A stretch of 64,000 nt of DNA from NCBI GenBank assembly GCA_012656075.1, contig JAAKBF010000390.1, positions 1,079,407 through 1,143,406 on the forward strand, in the 5' to 3' direction. A program made the position numbers and the translations under genes. Under the pieces are notes generated by a model. The model ran no database searches and was not told the DNA's origin. It worked only from the letters and a program-made list of their open reading frames with translations. This document shows positions 21,883 through 32,273 of the stretch, piece by piece; position 1 is the first letter of the stretch, and each line of letters begins with the position of its first letter. The DNA comes from Phytophthora hibernalis (lineage: Eukaryota > Oomycota > Peronosporomycetes > Peronosporales > Peronosporaceae).

Positions 21883-22188
21883 TTAATCCTTTGTTGCCGA
21901 CTGGGCCAAAATGTGGCATAATGCATCGTTTTTACGAAAATCGTCCAATCAAATATTATTATTTTAATATTAACCAAAAATATGTCTACCGGAAAATTGA
22001 CCAAAACTATGCATTATGCCGCGTTTTACAAATACCACCCAAAAGATGTTCTGGTCATTTCAAAAAAATATGATATAGTCACCGGAAAGTAATAGCAAAA
22101 GGAGGCATTATGCATCGTTTTGCAATTTTATCATGATTAAAGTAAACATATTTTTAAATAGAAAATGTATCGGCAACAAAAGGGTTAA
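21883..22188. mobile_element. TTAA-flanked MITE (piggyBac-like), 306 bp
   Basis: The left end TTAATCCTTTGTTGCCGA and right end TCGGCAACAAAAGGGTTAA are inverted repeats of about 18 bases, and both finish in TTAA, the target duplication used by piggyBac-type elements. The interior is AT-rich, non-coding, and contains three ATGCAT-centred strings (CATAATGCATCG, CTATGCATTATG, CATTATGCATCG). It abuts the 5' break of the Copia copy that starts at 22190. Confidence 0.65.
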
Positions 22189-22256
22189 TACCGGAAGACC
22201 TGCAGTAGAAATATCTTTCTCTACTGTAGCTATTCCAGATACGTCTGCTTCAAACG

Positions 22257-22321
22257 GCAAAGCCGAAAGATTCTATCGGACACTGATAAAATCAGTGTCC
22301 GATAGAATCTTTCGGCTTTGC
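22257..22321. repeat. Perfect 31-bp inverted repeat with 3-bp loop
   Basis: Arms 22257-22287 and 22291-22321 are perfect reverse complements separated by AAA. The left arm encodes the integrase Glu region (NGKAERFYRTL); the right arm is its mirror and replaces the expected continuation. Confidence 0.95.
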
Positions 22322-23011
22322 AATGCTGTGGGCATCCTCACTGCCGAAACGTTATTGGGGCGATGGAGTTGTCTACGCCTCCTACATCCGTAAACGAGTT
22401 CCCACCCGTCCAAACGTGGATACAAGTCTCCCCTTCACGAGCTCATTGGTAAGCAGCCGAATCTACTTCACTTTGGCTCCAAGTGTACAGTGCACGTCCT
22501 GCACAAGAGCAAACGCAGTCTCATCCAACGCGCCAAAATGACAATTGTAGTAGGGATCTCTGACACGCAGAAGGGATACAAGTTGCTGCTGCCTTGAACC
22601 AAGCGGTTCATCACGAGCTCGGATGTACAAAATATCAACAAGCAGGACAGCAACGAGCCAGAGACGGCGGAAGTCCTCCAGAGACTACATCACGAAGAAA
22701 ATCACTCTGAGGCGCCCAGCAATGAGCTCGCCAACGAACCCGACGTAGTCGAAAACCGCTCGGATTATTATGGAACAGATGAAACCAGCAGAGAAGTAGG
22801 CATCCCAAAAGATTTCGGGCGGCCGACGCCCGCCAGGTTACTGCGGCGTATTGCTATGACGACGACTCACTACTAAAACCAACGACTCCCAGCTTCCGGA
22901 GTCATTTATTGATGAGTTTGCAGGACCAGCCTACGTGTTTCTTACAAGCCATCCATCCGACCACATCAAAGAACCAAAAACACTTGGCAAAGCCATGCGC
23001 AGCAAGTACAG

Positions 23012-23720
23012 GTGGTAATGGAAAGAGGCGATGTCGCTGATCTCCAAGCTAACGGCACTTGGGAACTCGGTGACACACCCGAAAACACGAACATAGTGTC
23101 ACCAAATGCGGCGTATAAGATGAAGTTGTCGAGCAACGGCGAACTCGAGCGCTTTAAGGCCAGACTTGTCTCCCGTAGCTTCACGCAGAAGATTGGAGTT
23201 GAATTTGATGCTACATTATCTCCGGTACTCAAGTTATCCAGTCTCCGCTTGATTGCACTAGTGGCAGCTCTCTGGAAGGCGACGTTGTTGCGAGGCGATG
23301 TGCCGAATTCATATCTGATGTCAGCGCTTGATAAGCCGATCTACTTGACGCCTCCGACCGGAACCACTGGAGTACACACCGGGCAAACATGGCTGTTTCT
23401 CGAGGGCCTTTACGGCCTCAAACAGAGCGGGAAACTCTGGAACGACTTGATCGACGCGTTCTTAAAAGCAGAATGCTTCACGCGCAGCAAGGTGGACCTA
23501 TGTGTACGTTGACGACGTCGTTGTGGTGAGTCAAGATGATAATCTCTCCGAACACATGATATCACGTCTTGCCAAGCGCTTCAACATCAAAAACCTAAGG
23601 GAGGCTCACAAATGCCTTGGTGTATGGCTTAAGAGCACCTCGGAAGGCATTGTTCTTGACCAGATCAGACGATCGATGAATTGCTGCAAACGTTTGGCTT
23701 GGAGCAGTGCCGACCCTTAG
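23012..23720 (+). pseudogene. Copia reverse transcriptase (copy 2)
   Basis: 23012-23512 is a 166-codon frame with NGTWELGDTPENTNIV, YKMKLSSNGELERFKARLV, SRSFTQKIGVEFDATLSPV and GDVPNSYLMSALDKPIYL; ...FLEGLYGLKQSGKLWND is the typical Copia signature. The first Asp lies in LRGDVPNSYL. A one-base shift leads to MYVDDVVVVSQDD (YVDD at about 23505-23516) and FNIKNLREAHKCLGV. Only one frame change separates the halves. Confidence 0.8.
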
Positions 23721-23956
23721 GAACACAAATGGAAGTGAACCACCCATTATACGATGAAGCCTCGGTGCCACAAACCTCGTCCGCAAAGCTATTGGTAACC
23801 TATTATGGCTGTCGAATTGTACTCGACCGGATATCACCACCACTGTAAGTTGCTTGTCACGTTTTGTAACACACCCGACAATGATGCATTGGCGAGAAAT
23901 CAAACGCGTACTGTGATTCGTCAAGGGTACTATGAGTAATGAACTTCTGTACAAGT

Positions 23957-24155
23957 TCACCAGTCAAGTTTGCTCCGGAGTAAACGACTGTTTGCAGCCG
24001 GGTCATTGGGCCATAGCAATTGGGCCATTGCAATGACCCGGCTGCAAACAGTCGTTTACTATTTTACTATTACTAGTATTGGGCCATAGCAATTGGGCCA
24101 TTGCAATGACCCGGCTGCAAACAGTCGTTTACTCCGGAGCAAACTTGACTGGTGA
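23957..24155. repeat. Perfect 52-bp inverted repeat plus 56-bp direct repeat
   Basis: Arms 23957-24008 and 24104-24155 are perfect reverse complements. In between, the 56-base string at 24005-24060 is repeated exactly at 24078-24133, so the right half of the fold-back occurs twice, the first time cut off at CGTTTACT. The joining 17 bases are ATTTTACTATTACTAGT. Confidence 0.95.
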
Positions 24156-24580
24156 CTCCAGTTCTGTAAAATCAACGAGCTGTCCATTGTTGAAGATAAG
24201 TTTTCTGGCCCTCGCACAAGCCGACCACGGCACTTTCGACTATGGAAGCCAAATATGTTGCTGCATGCACGGCGGTTCAAGATTGCATAAGCATTCGCCA
24301 ACTACTTAGTGAACTACGCTTGCTACCTGAAGGTGCGTCCATTTTGCTCCGTGTTGATAACCAATTAGCCATCAAGTCGATGGAAAAGGCAGTTTCGTCT
24401 CAACGGGCTCGACATCTCAACACCAAGTACCTTTTCTTTCGAGACGCAATTTTTAAGAAGGATGTCCACGTCGAATATTCCCCCACACAACAGCAGCTCG
24501 CCGACATTTTCACGAAAGCCACCGATCGGGTGATGTATGAGCGCTTCTACTGCAAACTCCGTCTCACAAGTCTTGCTTGA
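24150..24580 (+). pseudogene. Copia RNase H (copy 2)
   Basis: The open frame 24242-24580 gives MEAKYVAACTAVQDCISIRQ, LRVDNQLAIKSM (catalytic Asp), RARHLNTKYLFFRD and VHVEYSPTQQQLADIFTKAT, all standard Copia RNase H and C-terminal signatures, ending in a stop just before the polypurine tract. The start of the domain is displaced by the fold-back duplication at 23957-24155. Confidence 0.8.
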
Positions 24581-24587
24581 GGGAAAG

Positions 24588-24911
24588 TGTTGCAACCTGC
24601 GAAACAAGAACTGCTCTACGATCGCTTATACCTGGTCGATGATCAAATACCGCATCTACTTTTCACCACCCTCTCTACCTTATCAATTGACTAACAAAGG
24701 AGGGCAGCTACTCGAAACTAACTCGTTCACTTCCGATTTTTTTGTTCCTGCCCAGTCACCCCTCCCTGCCCAAGCCATCGACAATGTCGTCACGACCGTC
24801 CCCCATGATACGCTCGTCGCACGCCTCGCAACGATTGTCGCTTCATAGATCTCCAGAGCCTACTACATCGCTCACGTCTCAGCGTATGGCCCAAGGCCTC
24901 AGTCAACGCCA
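24588..24911 (+). other. Probable 3' LTR region of Copia copy 2, otherwise non-coding
   Basis: TGTTGCAACC directly follows the polypurine tract. The far LTR end was not located and no 5' LTR exists to compare because the element is 5'-truncated. Confidence 0.35.
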
Positions 24912-26110
24912 ATGATGTGCTCAGCCCGTGCACGTTCCGCTCAAGATGATCATTTTCAAGCACCGCTGGCGACGCTCGAAGATCTCGAAGAGGCTCGGAG
25001 CGAGGAACTAATTCTGTTCCTGACCAAGCTGGACGCCGACAAGACGAATATCACGTCAACATGCTCTTTCCTGGATAGGATCTACAGAGACGGTGGAGCT
25101 GAAGCCGTGTTGAGGCTCTCCAACTTCTCCTCAAGAGAGCTGAATGCTCTTTGGTTCTCTGTGCTTAGTCATGCCCATCGCTACTGGAACGTAGTAGGTG
25201 CCGCCGTTTAACGTTCGCTGCTAAGGACGTCGACTTCATGATGTGGGTCATGGTGAAGTACGATGGATCATGGGTGAAACTAGCACGGTTTTCATAGTAC
25301 TTTCATCAAGAGAATCACGGGGTTTATTGAGGTGGTCGCTCCGGAGCTGTACGAAGAATGTATGTCCTCTCAAGCCGACCAGTCTAGCATGGGATCGTTG
25401 GTGACGTCCAGCCACACGTTCCGGGACTTTCCAAGTGCCATATATGCGACGAACGTCACCTAACAACCGTCTAATCGCCCTTGTTGTTATAAGGCTGAGG
25501 CATGCCTTTTACAGTACCAAACACAAACAGTATGGCTTTAAGATGGCAGTTTCAGTAAATCCACGCGGGCTCGCAATTAATTGCACTCGATTCTCCCGGG
25601 GCAACACTGCAGACATCACGTTGTTCAGAAACAACACCAATCAGCTCGTCGCATGAGTGATGGAGAGCACTTCCCGATAACTACACCGCGACCTATCCGG
25701 ATGAATGGTCACTTCTGGCAGACAAAAGCTATCATAGGCTTGCCGACCATCTTCGCTGCATCTACCCCAGAAAAGGGAAAACGTTGCCCTAGAAGATCAG
25801 TGCCAAAATGCTCTCATCTCAAGTAACCGAGTGATTGTGGAGAATTATGTTTGTAGGATATGCGGTCTTTGGCGTATTTACGCGGAAAAAGCTGAAGTGA
25901 AGCTCTCTACGACGATATCTTACATGTGTGCGTGAGTCTGACAAACAATCATGTGGCGATGCACCCTCTCCGCCAGGAAACCGGCCTGAGCTATCGTCAG
26001 TTTGACAGCCGTCTCTTGGCTATATGCTTCGACATGAAGAAGAAGCGCCGTCAGAGCCATGAGATCTACCACCGAACGAGTGTCTCCGTCACCAGATAAA
26101 GCTCAACGAT
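24912..26110 (+). pseudogene. DDE_Tnp_4-type (Harbinger-like) transposase remnant
   Basis: 24912-25211 is an open N-terminal part with LILFLTKLDADKTNITSTCS, not a known domain. The catalytic part is spread over several frames: FPSAIYATNVT (about 25430), FYSTKHKQYGFKMAVSVNPR followed by GLAINCTRFSRGNTADITLF (25510-25630), and YPDEWSLLADKSYHRLADHL (about 25693-25752). This order resembles Harbinger/ISL2EU-type endonucleases, where G-Y-K and ...LADxGY carry conserved positions. Stops at about 25210 and 25655 and several shifts make it inactive. Confidence 0.6.
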
Positions 26111-27635
26111 TACGCAGCGAACGACGGCGACGACAGTTACAACCAGCTCAGTGATGCCGAGTCATATACAACGCAGATGTTACAGTCGTTGTAAGATCGT
26201 AGGTCTTCATAAGTCCAGCATGACACGGTAGCTGACTAGGATTTCACAGCTCCCCTCCGTCGCTTTTCTGCGAAGTACATTCGAAACTCTGCAATCTCCT
26301 CATATGTTTTCAGAATTACAATTCCTTGTGTGCTGCTCTGGCTCGGAAAGGTTACACGTGTACTTCTTTTGAGTACAACTGAGTAAAGTTAAAAGCATCT
26401 GGTCCCACCTGGTGTTACACAGCATCGTGGTTTTGGCGAATTATGTGGACTCCTCATTTTCGTTTAAGTATAGCGCAGAGTCATGGGCTGCCACAACGTT
26501 GGTGGTGGATTTCATCATGCCAAAAGTTGGTGGTGCATTTCATCTCGCCAGTTCAATATAGCATTCGCTTTGGGACGTGGTAGCTACCCCAATGTCCAGC
26601 TTCGTTGCCACAGAGCATGGCAGTAGACGGACGAATTTGCAACACCATCGCCGTTTCGGTTGTACCTATGGTGCAGAAAGTTTTGGTATCGCGCTGGGTC
26701 TTGGACAGCTGCTTCTAGATATTTTACTAGACATTGCCAGTGATGAAAACGTACAAAGCAGTCCTAGATACACTGGGTAGCGGTTATATACCATGCCTCG
26801 ATTTCAATAAAGACTGGCCACCATTAACCCTATTGCAGCCAACATTATACTTTACATTTGTATACGTAATTTTCCATAGTACAATGTTTAACATGCATAA
26901 AGTCTTGGTTTTAGCCCGCACCCTGCAACATAATATTATCGTTTTGCGTGGGTTTACAATAATTATTGCGATAATTGTAATTAATCCAAGGATATTGCTT
27001 GGTTTTACCGCAAATGGTATCGAAATTCATTCTTATCCGACATTTGTCAGGAATGGGGACTTCGACAATTGTGCCTACGGATTGCATAAGCATTTTGATA
27101 CTGTCTCCCTGCTTGGTCGTGTATGCCGTACCTGCGCGTATATGAGGAGTATGTTACTGGCGTGAACTGACCGAGGGCCTCGGACTTCACACAGAGGTTG
27201 CGTCCTGCGTGAGGTTGGATTTTGAAACTATGATCGTTTTGATTCACTGTGTTGGATATTAACATCATTTTGAGTAATTAGTAGGGCAGCGTGCAAGATC
27301 GATCTATATCTAGAATTTCTACCAACATGCAAATAAATAAAAATGAAATTTGCCAGAATAAAGGTCGTTATTGAGAGGGATATACCTCGAATTATGGCTT
27401 ACGAGTAGGCGTAATTGACGCGCCACGAAATTTCTCGTAAGGCGGACCGATGAAAGGAAATCGCGTTTGCCTTCTCGAATCAGAGATATGTTTTATAAAC
27501 CGACATCGCTCGAGAACGGCTGAATGATTTTTTTACATTTGGGCTCATTGTTTAAAGGGAGCATCCCTCTTGAAAACCCAACTTCAACAAATGGTTAACA
27601 AGCATTCGTTTGTTTCACGTCGTCTCATATTATAG
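26111..27635. other. Gene-poor stretch
   Basis: No gene supported. A local duplication GTTGGTGGTG(G)ATTTCATC occurs at about 26499 and 26531. The open frame 26734-27165 is hydrophobic and AT-driven and has a long antisense frame; I regard it as chance. Confidence 0.4.
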
Positions 27636-27800
27636 TGTGAGCTCTGAGCTTGCTTGTTTCAACCAATGAGGCTGACAAGTGTCCGTGTATCAGCTCTGGT
27701 TTGAGTGCACTTCTTTTTCATTTCTCAATATCTAAGCTTGTGTTGTTTCCTACCTCCCATCGCACCACATACCACGTGTAGCAATCTCTACGGTGAAGTT
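27636..27800 (+). repeat. Dispersed LTR-like repeat R3, uninterrupted copy
   Basis: Matches 39190-39660: CAATGAGGYTGACAAGTGTC, then CCGTGTATC, then TTCCTACCTCCCATCGCACC and TAGCAAT. Here the two blocks are joined; at 39 kb a 273-base MITE separates them. Confidence 0.7.
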
Positions 27801-28064
27801 TATCGTACATGTAGTTCGTGTGAGCCAGACGCGTTTCGTGAAGGTGACGTCCCCTTCCGGGGCTCACCTCTCTTCTCACCAAGTGTCGCGGTAGATTCGT
27901 AGTGTCAAGTTGGAATAAGTCACCCACATTAAACACGGCAATTTATCCTCTTCCATGTATCTTGGACGGTAGCCATATCATTCCTAACCCGGAGTTGATC
28001 TCGCAATTAGATGGGTGTCACGTCCGACACTTGGGAGGAATACTTGATGAACGCGAAATTAGGC

Positions 28065-29477
28065 TTACGAGGGACGAAAACGAGACGTGGCCGTAGGCAT
28101 CTCCAGTTTCTGCATACGAGTGTGGTCGGAGCCTGAAACACTTGGCGTATTCCGCCGGGATACTTCAGCATGCCCTCGGCGAGCAATAGGATCGCGCTCG
28201 CGTCTTGACGACGACGACTGAGTTGGCTGCTGTGGAGAATTGGAGCGTTGGCGTGGAGGAGGATTGAGATCGGAACTGACCCTCGGGTCGGGTAGACTCG
28301 TCACGGTAACTAGACCGTGCAGGTCCTCGCGATAGCCGGGGTTGTCTATCCGTTTAACCGGGTGATTACCGAGTATGGTACTCGATCTCATCAATTCCAG
28401 TCCAGCGGCGGGTGACGCAAAATCCGAGGATCCGTGGCGGTTCCGGCTCCACGATCGACGCCTGTGGCGGCGCACCACTGGGTAGCCCAGCCGGGGCGAA
28501 GTAATATCAAGTGATGGAGAACATACACGCTCGCTCGATCTGCTAAGCCTGCGAGGCTGATGTTCGGGCCGCGGACGGCTACAGATCAGCGTGGGCGGAG
28601 ATGGGCTGCATCAGCGCGCCTCGCGGTGTTCATGACCCCTTTCGCGAGAACGGAGTCGACCAGCGTGAACAGCACGTGGTCTGGCCCCGCCAGCTCCTTC
28701 ATCACGCGTGATTTGGCCGGAAGGAGCATTGGCAGTTGCCACTACCGGAGATTGACGGCGCTGCAGTAGTTCAGCCTGAGACAACACTATCTGTGTTGTT
28801 CTAGCAAACTCGGCCAGTACTGCAAGCATTCCCTCGACAGGAAGCAGCGTTGGTGCTGTGATACCGGTCACCGCTGGACTTGGTCCTTGTCCACATAGAG
28901 GAGACGCCGCCGAGTTGCCGGAGATGGCGACAGGCCTGCGATTACCGTCGGCGCGTTGACGATGCAGTTGGACAGCTCCTCCATCGACGACCAGGGCGGT
29001 ATCGCGGCCAACTAGGAGTAGCGTATCCGGTAGGACGTCACCCCGTACAACATCAGGAAAGGCACGAGGTAGCGATCGGCCTCTGGATAAATGCACGGCC
29101 AGGACCTCTGATGGAGATGCTGCGTCACTTTCGACGTCTTCGTCCTTCCTCGTCGATGGACGGGTTGGTCCATTGTACATTCGTGCGTAGGTGAGCTGGC
29201 TGACTGTCATCATGCGACCATACTCGGTAACAACACGAATGCACTCGGTCTCAAAGTCCACACAAGAGTCGGATCCCGTCGGCGCGAATTTGTTTCGAAG
29301 AAGTTTGCACACGCTAGTATCACTGTCCTGCGGGGAATGACTTCCAACCATCGCGAAATCGGGCGAAACGCCTCGTAGGACCTGGTCATCACGCGTAATG
29401 TGCGATGACCAGGCTTGGTCGCACGGTAGAATCACATTCATTGCCGGTCGATTAGCAGAGCGTCGAAGAGCCACCAC
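28065..29477 (-). CDS. GC-rich unidentified frames, possible Gag remnant
   Basis: Two open frames, 28611-29477 (288 codons) and 28065-28478 (137 codons), on the minus strand of a GC-rich block (28.1-30.05 kb) that contrasts with its AT-rich flanks. The products are rich in Arg, Ser, Pro and Asp (for example ARMYNGPTRPSTRKDEDVES and NPPPRQRSNSPQQPTQ). No catalytic domain is seen. Composition and setting next to LTR-like repeat R3 suggest a retrotransposon Gag region, but this is not proved. The 29700-30060 stretch continues GC-rich with no clear frame. Confidence 0.3.
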
Positions 29478-30138
29478 ACATTCGAAAGAGCAGCTAAGCC
29501 GTAAAGAGGCCCCCGTGTCAGCATTAAAGCTAAGCCCTTCTGTTGAGCACTATGCGATCACTTGACCCACTAGGCGGACATCCAGGGTCTTCTCCAAGTG
29601 CGCACGAGACGAAGGCCCAGCAGCTGATGCGACGATACAGGAGCTGAAACGGACGAGCCGGAATAGCAGAAGTAGCGGGCGGTCCTGGACCTGCACACTA
29701 AGATCCTCCGATGGGCGCGTGAGCCTGGAGAACGGTATGATGACTGGCTGGGTAGCCGAATCGTTCAGCGACTCCGGCGCAGCCGCGACGCATCAAACTC
29801 ACGCGGGTAAAACAGAAGTTGGCAGGCCCATCCGGGGGCGCGAGGCGTCGTCGTGGGTGAAGGGAGTGGCGTGTCCCGGCTGGATGAAGCGAGGTTCCTG
29901 GAGCCTCTTGTGAATCGGGCCGTCCCACTCTCCATCATCAAGCTCGTGCGGGCACTACAGGCGGACTAGGTTGCTCCGTAGCGCCTCAGCGCGCGTGAGA
30001 GACGCGGAGGGTCACTGGAGGCGTCATTGTTTGGGCCCTGGGCCTTCTTCATCTTCTGCTGTCGGGGGTATTTCCCGCTTCTAATGTAAGCGAAATCCAG
30101 TTGCGCTGATCACGTTCCGAGCTTTGTGATCCCGTTAT

Positions 30139-30624
30139 GTCTACACCTTTTACCAGACAAAATGGTTTTTTTCAAGCAAAGTGGTGCGGGAAGGTTTTCC
30201 CCATCCCTCATAAGTGATTACGTAGGTATTTTCAACCAAAGTGGTTTTGTCGTAAATCGCTACCAAGCAAAGTGGTTTTCGTCCAACCGACGATTTAGAG
30301 GCAATCTCTCTGAGCCAAAACGAAAGCTTTAAGAACGATGTAAGGGCATCTGAGGGGTCTATCATAATCTCCCAGCAGTTGGCTACACTATTAAACCTGT
30401 TTTGGGTCAAAATGAGTACCTTTTTCTCTGTCTGGCAGCCCCGCGGCCGAACGTGAGGTCCATTTAGTCACACAGGGATAGGCGAACCATTTTGCTTGGT
30501 AAAAAATAATCAGAAACCACTTTGGTTGAAAAATACCTACGTAATCACTTATGAGGGATGGGGAAAACCTTCCCGCACCACTTTGCTTGAAAAAAAACCA
30601 TTTTGTCTGGTAAAAGGTGTAGAC
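30139..30624. mobile_element. Fold-back element with about 115-bp inverted arms
   Basis: The first and last 115 bases or so are inverted copies, nearly identical apart from homopolymer-length differences, and looser similarity extends to about 145 bases. Both ends start GTCTACACCTTTTACCAGAC. Each arm holds four spaced variants of a 13-17 base motif (ACAAAATGGTTTT, CAAGCAAAGTGGTG, CAACCAAAGTGGTTT, CAAGCAAAGTGGTTT). The 190-base centre is unique and non-coding. No target duplication is evident. Confidence 0.8.
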
Positions 30625-30912
30625 GACAATGTAGTGTTGAGTCAAGCCTGGTGTTACGCGACGCATTTTGTTCTGCTAGCCCAACAAGAGATCCAGTTGC
30701 AAGCACCACATGCGTTATCGCACGAATTGAAGGAATACAACCAAACCATTTGGTTGGCAGGAACGCTTCGAGCAAATCTCAACCATTGTCGGAACTCTGA
30801 GGAGCTGATACATTTACTCGACAAGCATCCAGGAATCGACTCCAGCTGGAAAATGCAACCGAGTCGTGGGATTTTGAACAGATTGAAAGAACAAATCGTG
30901 CTAAGCTTATAG
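30496..30912 (+). CDS. Unidentified ORF running out of the fold-back right arm
   Basis: A 138-codon frame; the first 40 codons lie inside the repeat arm and are surely not a native start. The rest (from about residue 52) contains FVLLAQQEIQLQAPHALSHE and a Leu-rich tail. I do not recognise it. It could be the 3' end of a host gene interrupted by the element, or chance. Confidence 0.2.
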   Translation: MVKNNQKPLWLKNTYVITYEGWGKPSRTTLLEKKPFCLVKGVDDNVVLSQAWCYATHFVLLAQQEIQLQAPHALSHELKEYNQTIWLAGTLRANLNHCRNSEELIHLLDKHPGIDSSWKMQPSRGILNRLKEQIVLSL

Positions 30913-31199
30913 GAAGTCCGACTCAAGGTGTCTAAGCTTTGACTATTTATCAATGTCTGCGAGTATTTTAAAATTTCAGATAAACTTTATCATAAAGGTG
31001 TAGCGTGAGGTAATATAATACATGTACTTGTACTATATCGCCTGCTTCTGGTCTAAGTGAAAGCCAGCGACTGAAACTTTTCTCAGTTTCACTGATTATC
31101 CTTGCACTGGAGCTGAGGAAATACAGTAAACCATGCAGAAATCGGACGGATAACACCAAGAGGCGGGGCGACGCAGTAAGGTCCATAGTCGAACCACCA

Positions 31200-31292
31200 A
31201 CTACATGTACATGTACATGTAAGCCAATGGGCTGAGCACATACATGTACAGTAAGCCAATGGGCTGAGCACATACATGTACATGTACACCGG
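31200..31292. repeat. Two-copy tandem repeat of about 33 bp within ACATGTAC runs
   Basis: GTAAGCCAATGGGCTGAGCA followed by CATACATGTACA occurs twice in a row, framed by alternating ACATGT/GTACAT. Confidence 0.8.
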
Positions 31293-31452
31293 TGAGACTC
31301 GATTATGCCTTTGTGCTATGCTGGAAGGTCAAACTCCTGTAATCAAAAGGATTTGCTAGATCAGAAAAACTTTGCAACCAGTCTTATGGCGCTCTCGACA
31401 GTGACGAGATCTACATGCAGTCGATGAGTGAGGCTTGTCCAGTCACAACTCC

Positions 31453-31469
31453 GCTCACTTTACAATCTT
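31453..31469 (+). promoter_or_regulatory. Oomycete initiator-like element of the NLP gene
   Basis: GCTCACTTTACAATCTT is close to the oomycete initiator consensus GCTCATTYYNCAWTTT and lies 40-56 bases before the chosen ATG, the usual distance for a short 5' leader. Confidence 0.55.
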
Positions 31470-31508
31470 CCATCTACGACGCACTATTGAGCCCAAGTTG
31501 TGCATACT

Positions 31509-32273
31509 ATGAATTTCCTTGCCGTCCTCATCGCTTCCATCGCGTCTCTTGCTGCTGTTCATGCTGAATCTGCCAACACTATCCCGCACGACACCGTCCA
31601 GCCATTTGCGCAGCCCAAACCTGTGACGGACGCCCAAAAGGCTGCCGTCAAGTACAAGCCCCAGCTATTTATTGAAGACGGATGTCACCCGTACCCTGCA
31701 GTCCAGTCTGATGGAGCCGTGAGCGGCGGTCTCGAGTGGAGCGGACCACAAGATGGAGAGTGCAAGGGATCCCCATTGGGCTCTCAGGTTTATGCTCGCT
31801 GGTCGAAGGTCGAGGACGTGTGGGCCATCATGTACGCCTGGTACTTCCCAAAAGGTCGAGCTCCGTTGACGGTGCCTCTCTCACTCCGCTTTTTCGGCCA
31901 CCGCAACGGATGGGAGTACGCAGTTGTGTGGCTCGACAACCTGAGCGCCGACAACTCGACCGTTCTGGCCACGTCCTTGTCTGCTGCTGTGGGCTGGTCG
32001 AAGGAGGCCCCGCCCAAGGAGATGTACTTTGACGAAACAAGTCTCAAGGTCTCGTACTACTACAACCACATATTTGGTAACACGGCGGTGAAGTACACGG
32101 AAGATGCTGGGGAATTCCAGTCCCTGATCACGTGGGATCAGCTCCCGGACCTGGCACGGGAAGCACTGAGCAACACGGATTGGGACGAAACTCCGTTAAA
32201 CGTGGCTCGCGTCAAGATGCCGATGAAGGACGGCGTTTTCTTCGAGAAACTCGACGGCGCGTTTCCATTCTAG
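31509..32273 (+). CDS. NLP (NPP1-family) secreted protein, altered signature heptapeptide
   Basis: 254 residues, intact. Start taken at the second Met (31509) because it gives a clean signal peptide (about residues 1-19, ending VHA); the frame is open back to 31500. NPP1-family features: two Cys at residues 59 and 85 (the pair of type 1 NLPs), AIMYAWYFPKG at about 106-116, and the signature heptapeptide at 130-136, here GHRNGWE, with its fourth and fifth positions changed. In cytolytic NLPs this site helps hold a metal ion needed for membrane damage. About ten extra residues also sit between AWYFPK and the heptapeptide. I infer a probably non-cytolytic NLP, a class well known in Phytophthora. 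It is the first gene of a small effector cluster, with an initiator-like element upstream. Confidence 0.9.
   Translation: MNFLAVLIASIASLAAVHAESANTIPHDTVQPFAQPKPVTDAQKAAVKYKPQLFIEDGCHPYPAVQSDGAVSGGLEWSGPQDGECKGSPLGSQVYARWSKVEDVWAIMYAWYFPKGRAPLTVPLSLRFFGHRNGWEYAVVWLDNLSADNSTVLATSLSAAVGWSKEAPPKEMYFDETSLKVSYYYNHIFGNTAVKYTEDAGEFQSLITWDQLPDLAREALSNTDWDETPLNVARVKMPMKDGVFFEKLDGAFPF

Larger units (their letters stand above)
22190..24590 (+). mobile_element. Second Ty1/Copia copy, 5'-truncated, with fold-back disruptions
   Basis: Begins inside the integrase (SASNGKAERFYRTLIKSV with the catalytic Glu), continues with ASSLPKRYWGDGVVYASYI, reverse transcriptase and RNase H, and ends at a GAGGGAAAG polypurine tract followed by TGTTGCAACC, a plausible 3' LTR start at about 24588. 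Gag, protease and most of the integrase are missing. It differs enough in sequence from the 12.6-16.3 kb copy to be another Copia lineage. Two perfect palindromes interrupt it (22257-22321 and 23957-24155). Confidence 0.8.

Noticed and set aside
26734..27165. 143-codon hydrophobic frame that could pass for a membrane protein
   Set aside because: AT-driven composition, open frames on both strands, no family motif and no promoter element; judged a chance frame.
30496..30650. ORF start inside the fold-back arm
   Set aside because: The first 40 codons are inverted-repeat sequence also found in the other arm; not a native coding start.
31200..31292. ACATGT-rich run as a telomere or centromere repeat
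   Set aside because: Only two tandem units of about 33 bases; a local duplication.
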